Source of the DNA: Advenella kashmirensis W13003
Lineage (GTDB): Bacteria > Pseudomonadota > Gammaproteobacteria > Burkholderiales > Burkholderiaceae_B
NCBI RefSeq assembly: GCF_000506985.1
Contig: NZ_KI650979.1
Location: forward strand, 744,001 to 808,000
Length of the DNA stretch: 64,000 nucleotides
Direction of reading: 5' to 3'
In this document: in pieces, positions 61,826 to 64,000 of the stretch
Numbering within the stretch: position 1 is the stretch's first letter
How the letters are laid out: every line of letters starts with the position of its first letter
Made by a program: the position numbers and the translations under genes
Notes under the pieces: generated by a model
What the model saw: the letters and a program-made list of their open reading frames with translations, nothing else
Databases searched by the model: none
Told to the model about the DNA's origin: nothing

Positions 61826-62626
61826 TTATGCCGGCTCGTGCAACTTCCAGTACAAGAAGTTATTCTGCGGACTGAATACCCGCCGGAACACCAGTAAAAC
61901 CGCCAATACACACGCGATACCCGATGAGGCGGTCAGCAGGAACATCAACAGAATCTGGTAACGGATTGCCTGTTCCGGATCCTGGCCAGCCAGGATCTGA
62001 CCCGTCATCATGCCCGGCAGGCTGACCAGACCGATCACCATCATGCTATTGATCGTCGGCATCATCCCTGCCCGCACCGCGTTCTGTGCCGGCTCGCGAT
62101 AGGCTTCCCATCCGCTGGCTCCAAGCGAGAGCATCATTTCCACATGGTCCCGTTTCTGGGTCAATTCGTTTGTAATACGATCCAGCCCCAGCGACACTCC
62201 TGTCAGGGTGTTGCCCATAATCATGCCAAGCACGGGGATCACATACTGCGGCGAATACCAGGGTTCAATACGCAGAATCAGCACCAGCCCGATGCCCATG
62301 GTCAACCACGAAGGAATCCAGATCGCAAACAGTGCATCGAACGGCATGCCCTGATAGCGTATGCGACTGCGATTGCGGGCCGCCAACCCTGCAATGACCG
62401 TCATGACCGCCATAATGGCAAGCACGATATACCATTTATCGGCGGCAAAAACCCACTTGAGTATCAGGCCGATGGCAAACAGCTGCACAACCATGCGAAT
62501 GGAGGCAATCAACAGCTGCTTTTCCAGTTTGAGCTTCAGAAAGACCGAGATCAGGCCATTGGCCAGAATCAGCAGCGCGGCCAGTCCGATCTCGCCAACC
62601 GATATTTCCATGTAGTCAGGATTCAT
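61826..62626 (-). CDS. fetB: ABC transporter permease, FetB/YbbM (UPF0014) type
   Basis: 266 residues with about seven hydrophobic segments. Family marks include MVVQLFAIGLILKWVF, then GNTLTGVSLGLDRI and VSLPGMMTGQILAG. In E. coli FetAB is linked to iron homeostasis and oxidative-stress resistance as a putative iron exporter. Its start overlaps the fetA stop by four bases. Confidence 0.9.
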   Translation of the reverse strand: MNPDYMEISVGEIGLAALLILANGLISVFLKLKLEKQLLIASIRMVVQLFAIGLILKWVFAADKWYIVLAIMAVMTVIAGLAARNRSRIRYQGMPFDALFAIWIPSWLTMGIGLVLILRIEPWYSPQYVIPVLGMIMGNTLTGVSLGLDRITNELTQKRDHVEMMLSLGASGWEAYREPAQNAVRAGMMPTINSMMVIGLVSLPGMMTGQILAGQDPEQAIRYQILLMFLLTASSGIACVLAVLLVFRRVFSPQNNFLYWKLHEPA

Positions 62627-63342
62627 GCATGCGCTCCTTCGCTATCGTCGGTGCTCAAATGGCCGTTTTCCATCAACCATATACGCTCGCCCACACGTGC
62701 TTTCTGCTGTTCATCATGGCTGATCCACAAGGTCGCGGTTTCATGACGGTTCACGGTCATCCAGTGGTCAATCAGTTTTTCCACGAGCTGCGCCGTGGCT
62801 TCATCCAGCGCCGAGGTGGGTTCATCCAGGAGCAAAAGACAGGGATCCAGTTGCAACACGCGCAAAAGACAGACCAGTTGCATTTCCCCGCCCGACAGAG
62901 CTCCAGACGCCTTGTCAAGAAATGACGAGGGACGGTCAATGGCCTGCAGAAATCGTTCTATTTTCTGCCGGTCATATTTTTTATCACGATTGACGGCCAG
63001 CCCGAAAGGAAATGTCAGATTGCCCTCAACGCTGGCATGCAGCAGCACCGGGCGCTGCCGGATATATGCCACCTGCGCACGATAGCGACTGCTGTCAGAC
63101 TGGCTGACCGTACGGCCACGCAGCGCCAGCTCGCCGGAATCGGGTTTATCAAGCAGGGCCAGCGTGCGCATGAACACGCTCTTTCCCGAGCCGGATGCGC
63201 CCGACAGGACGACACGATCGCCGTGCCGGATGATGCACGAGGCCGGATAAAGCAGCACATGATCACTGAGCGGATCTTTGCGAGTGAGATGGGTTGCCTG
63301 CAATAGTGCTGGCCGGGAGGAGGTCGAATGAACGCTTGCCAC
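62623..63342 (-). CDS. fetA: ABC transporter ATP-binding protein, FetA/YbbL type
   Basis: About 239 residues from GTG 63342: Walker A GASGSGKS, a Q-loop in AYIRQRPVL, signature LSGGEMQ, Walker B LLLLDEPTSALD and switch WISHD are all present, so it should hydrolyse ATP for FetB. The open frame goes on to 63483, but those 47 extra residues are Arg/Trp-rich and unlike the family. GTG 63342 has no strong ribosome site, so the exact start is unsure. Confidence 0.87.
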   Translation of the reverse strand: MASVHSTSSRPALLQATHLTRKDPLSDHVLLYPASCIIRHGDRVVLSGASGSGKSVFMRTLALLDKPDSGELALRGRTVSQSDSSRYRAQVAYIRQRPVLLHASVEGNLTFPFGLAVNRDKKYDRQKIERFLQAIDRPSSFLDKASGALSGGEMQLVCLLRVLQLDPCLLLLDEPTSALDEATAQLVEKLIDHWMTVNRHETATLWISHDEQQKARVGERIWLMENGHLSTDDSEGAHA

Positions 63343-63535
63343 AACTGTTTCATGCCAATGTTGATAGCGACGCCACCCGCATAGCCGCCAAAAAAAAGCG
63401 GCCGCAGGGCGCGTGACTGAGCCAGGGAAACGGCCGGAAGAAAAATGAATTTTTTCCCCGGACGAACTGCGCACAATATACACTGAAAGCGTGGCCAGGA
63501 CATGTCAAACGCCCTGCGAGGGAACGCGAGACCGG

Positions 63536-64000
63536 TTAAGTGTCCGCCAGCAACTGCGGAATACGCAGGATTACGTCCCGATCCTTTTGTTTTTCCGGTT
63601 CAGGCAACATGTCCCACGCCACCATGGAGGGATGGCAACGACGCAAATCATCCCGCTGGACGCCATAGCGCCAGCCGGCAAGATAACGCTGCGCGACCCA
63701 GCGCGCATGTTCTACCTGCGCCAGCCGCTCCACTTCCTGCGCAGTGAACGAGATGGGACGCGGGTCTCCTGCTATCTGTGCATCGGCCCCTGTCAGCTTG
63801 CCGCACATGGCCAGCTTGTAGGGAATATGATCGGCCTGTGCCCGGTTGGCGTCTTTCGCCGGCTCATTCAAGGCATCCCAGGATTGCTTATAGGCTTCAC
63901 TTTCACTGAGTGCACCACCATCCGGGGCCAGTTGCTGCAGGTAATCCTCGTGAATGGCACGCGCGATGGTGTCCAGCCGTTCCTTCGTGATCAGTTCCAC
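63536..64000 (-). CDS. RyR-domain protein (partial, runs off the window)
   Basis: At least 154 residues, open at the window edge, so the N-terminus may be missing. Two parts resemble the ryanodine-receptor RyR repeat: an N-terminal part with QSWDALNEPAKDANRAQADH, and a C-terminal part with VEHARWVAQRYLAGWRYG followed by RDDLRRCHPSMVAWDML. In bacteria RyR domains are found alone or beside Trk/NAD-binding domains and are suspected to bind nucleotides. Function is unknown. Confidence 0.75.
   Translation of the reverse strand: MELITKERLDTIARAIHEDYLQQLAPDGGALSESEAYKQSWDALNEPAKDANRAQADHIPYKLAMCGKLTGADAQIAGDPRPISFTAQEVERLAQVEHARWVAQRYLAGWRYGVQRDDLRRCHPSMVAWDMLPEPEKQKDRDVILRIPQLLADT

Noticed and set aside
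1-64000. CRISPR arrays, insertion sequences, prophage, toxin-antitoxin or defence genes
   Set aside because: No regular direct repeats, transposase, phage structural or defence-type domain was recognised on either strand.

Overview
The window comes from a betaproteobacterium of the Burkholderiales, most likely the family Alcaligenaceae (a Bordetella, Achromobacter or Advenella relative). The argument rests on hemA followed by prfA, a beta-type tRNA-Phe, and above all eleven Bug/TctC-type periplasmic solute-binding proteins, a family strongly expanded in that group. The genus is an inference and no database was searched. There is no sign of phage, insertion sequence, integrase or CRISPR array.

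Layout. 1-2.7 kb is housekeeping: prfA, hemA and tRNA-Phe with a terminator. 2.9-5.0 kb holds a methyltransferase, a TetR regulator and a dead fragment of a cytochrome c gene. From 5.0 to 52.1 kb the window is an almost uninterrupted series of small catabolic clusters. Each combines a Bug receptor with CoA-ester or aromatic/aliphatic acid enzymes and usually its own regulator: amidohydrolase + class II aldolase (5.1-7.8 kb, LysR); an itaconate-like set of acyl-CoA dehydrogenase, CaiB CoA-transferase, enoyl-CoA hydratase, CitE lyase, MaoC hydratase and BKACE (9.0-15.8 kb, FadR-type GntR); amidohydrolase, flavin reductase, bicupin, HpaI-type aldolase (17.4-24.3 kb, IclR); CaiB + crotonase (24.3-28.3 kb, LysR); a TauD-type dioxygenase with MarR (28.5-30.1 kb); CaiB + HMG-CoA-lyase-like enzyme (31.1-36.3 kb, LysR).

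From 52.1 down to 36.4 kb fifteen consecutive genes lie on the minus strand. The upstream part has acyl-CoA dehydrogenase, enoyl-CoA hydratase, an AtuA-family protein, a nitronate-monooxygenase-like flavoprotein, CaiB, two paralogous Bug receptors, a zinc-free NADPH oxidoreductase and an iron-alcohol-dehydrogenase homologue with an altered metal site. The downstream part has SDR, acyl-CoA-dehydrogenase homologue, APH-type kinase and a DUF6285 protein. It matches the gene content of the levulinate (lvaABCD) route, in which a 4-hydroxyacyl-CoA is phosphorylated and the phosphate is then eliminated. The acyl-CoA-dehydrogenase homologue here lacks a catalytic Glu at both known positions, which fits that chemistry. 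This composite region is the best candidate for an undescribed pathway.

52.5-63.5 kb carries a sirtuin; a four-carbon acid-sugar (threonate/erythronate type) operon of permease, DUF1537 kinase and PdxA2-like dehydrogenase with a GntR regulator and a doubled TGTACGTACA operator; an IclR-controlled operon of two SDRs, a dihydroxyacetophenone-dioxygenase-like cupin and a Bug receptor; and fetAB-type ABC genes. The window ends inside a RyR-domain gene.

Reading across clusters: the Bug receptors have no TctA/TctB membrane partners here, so they must feed a transporter encoded elsewhere or act as sensors. CaiB-type transferases replace acyl-CoA synthetases as the activating step in nearly every cluster.
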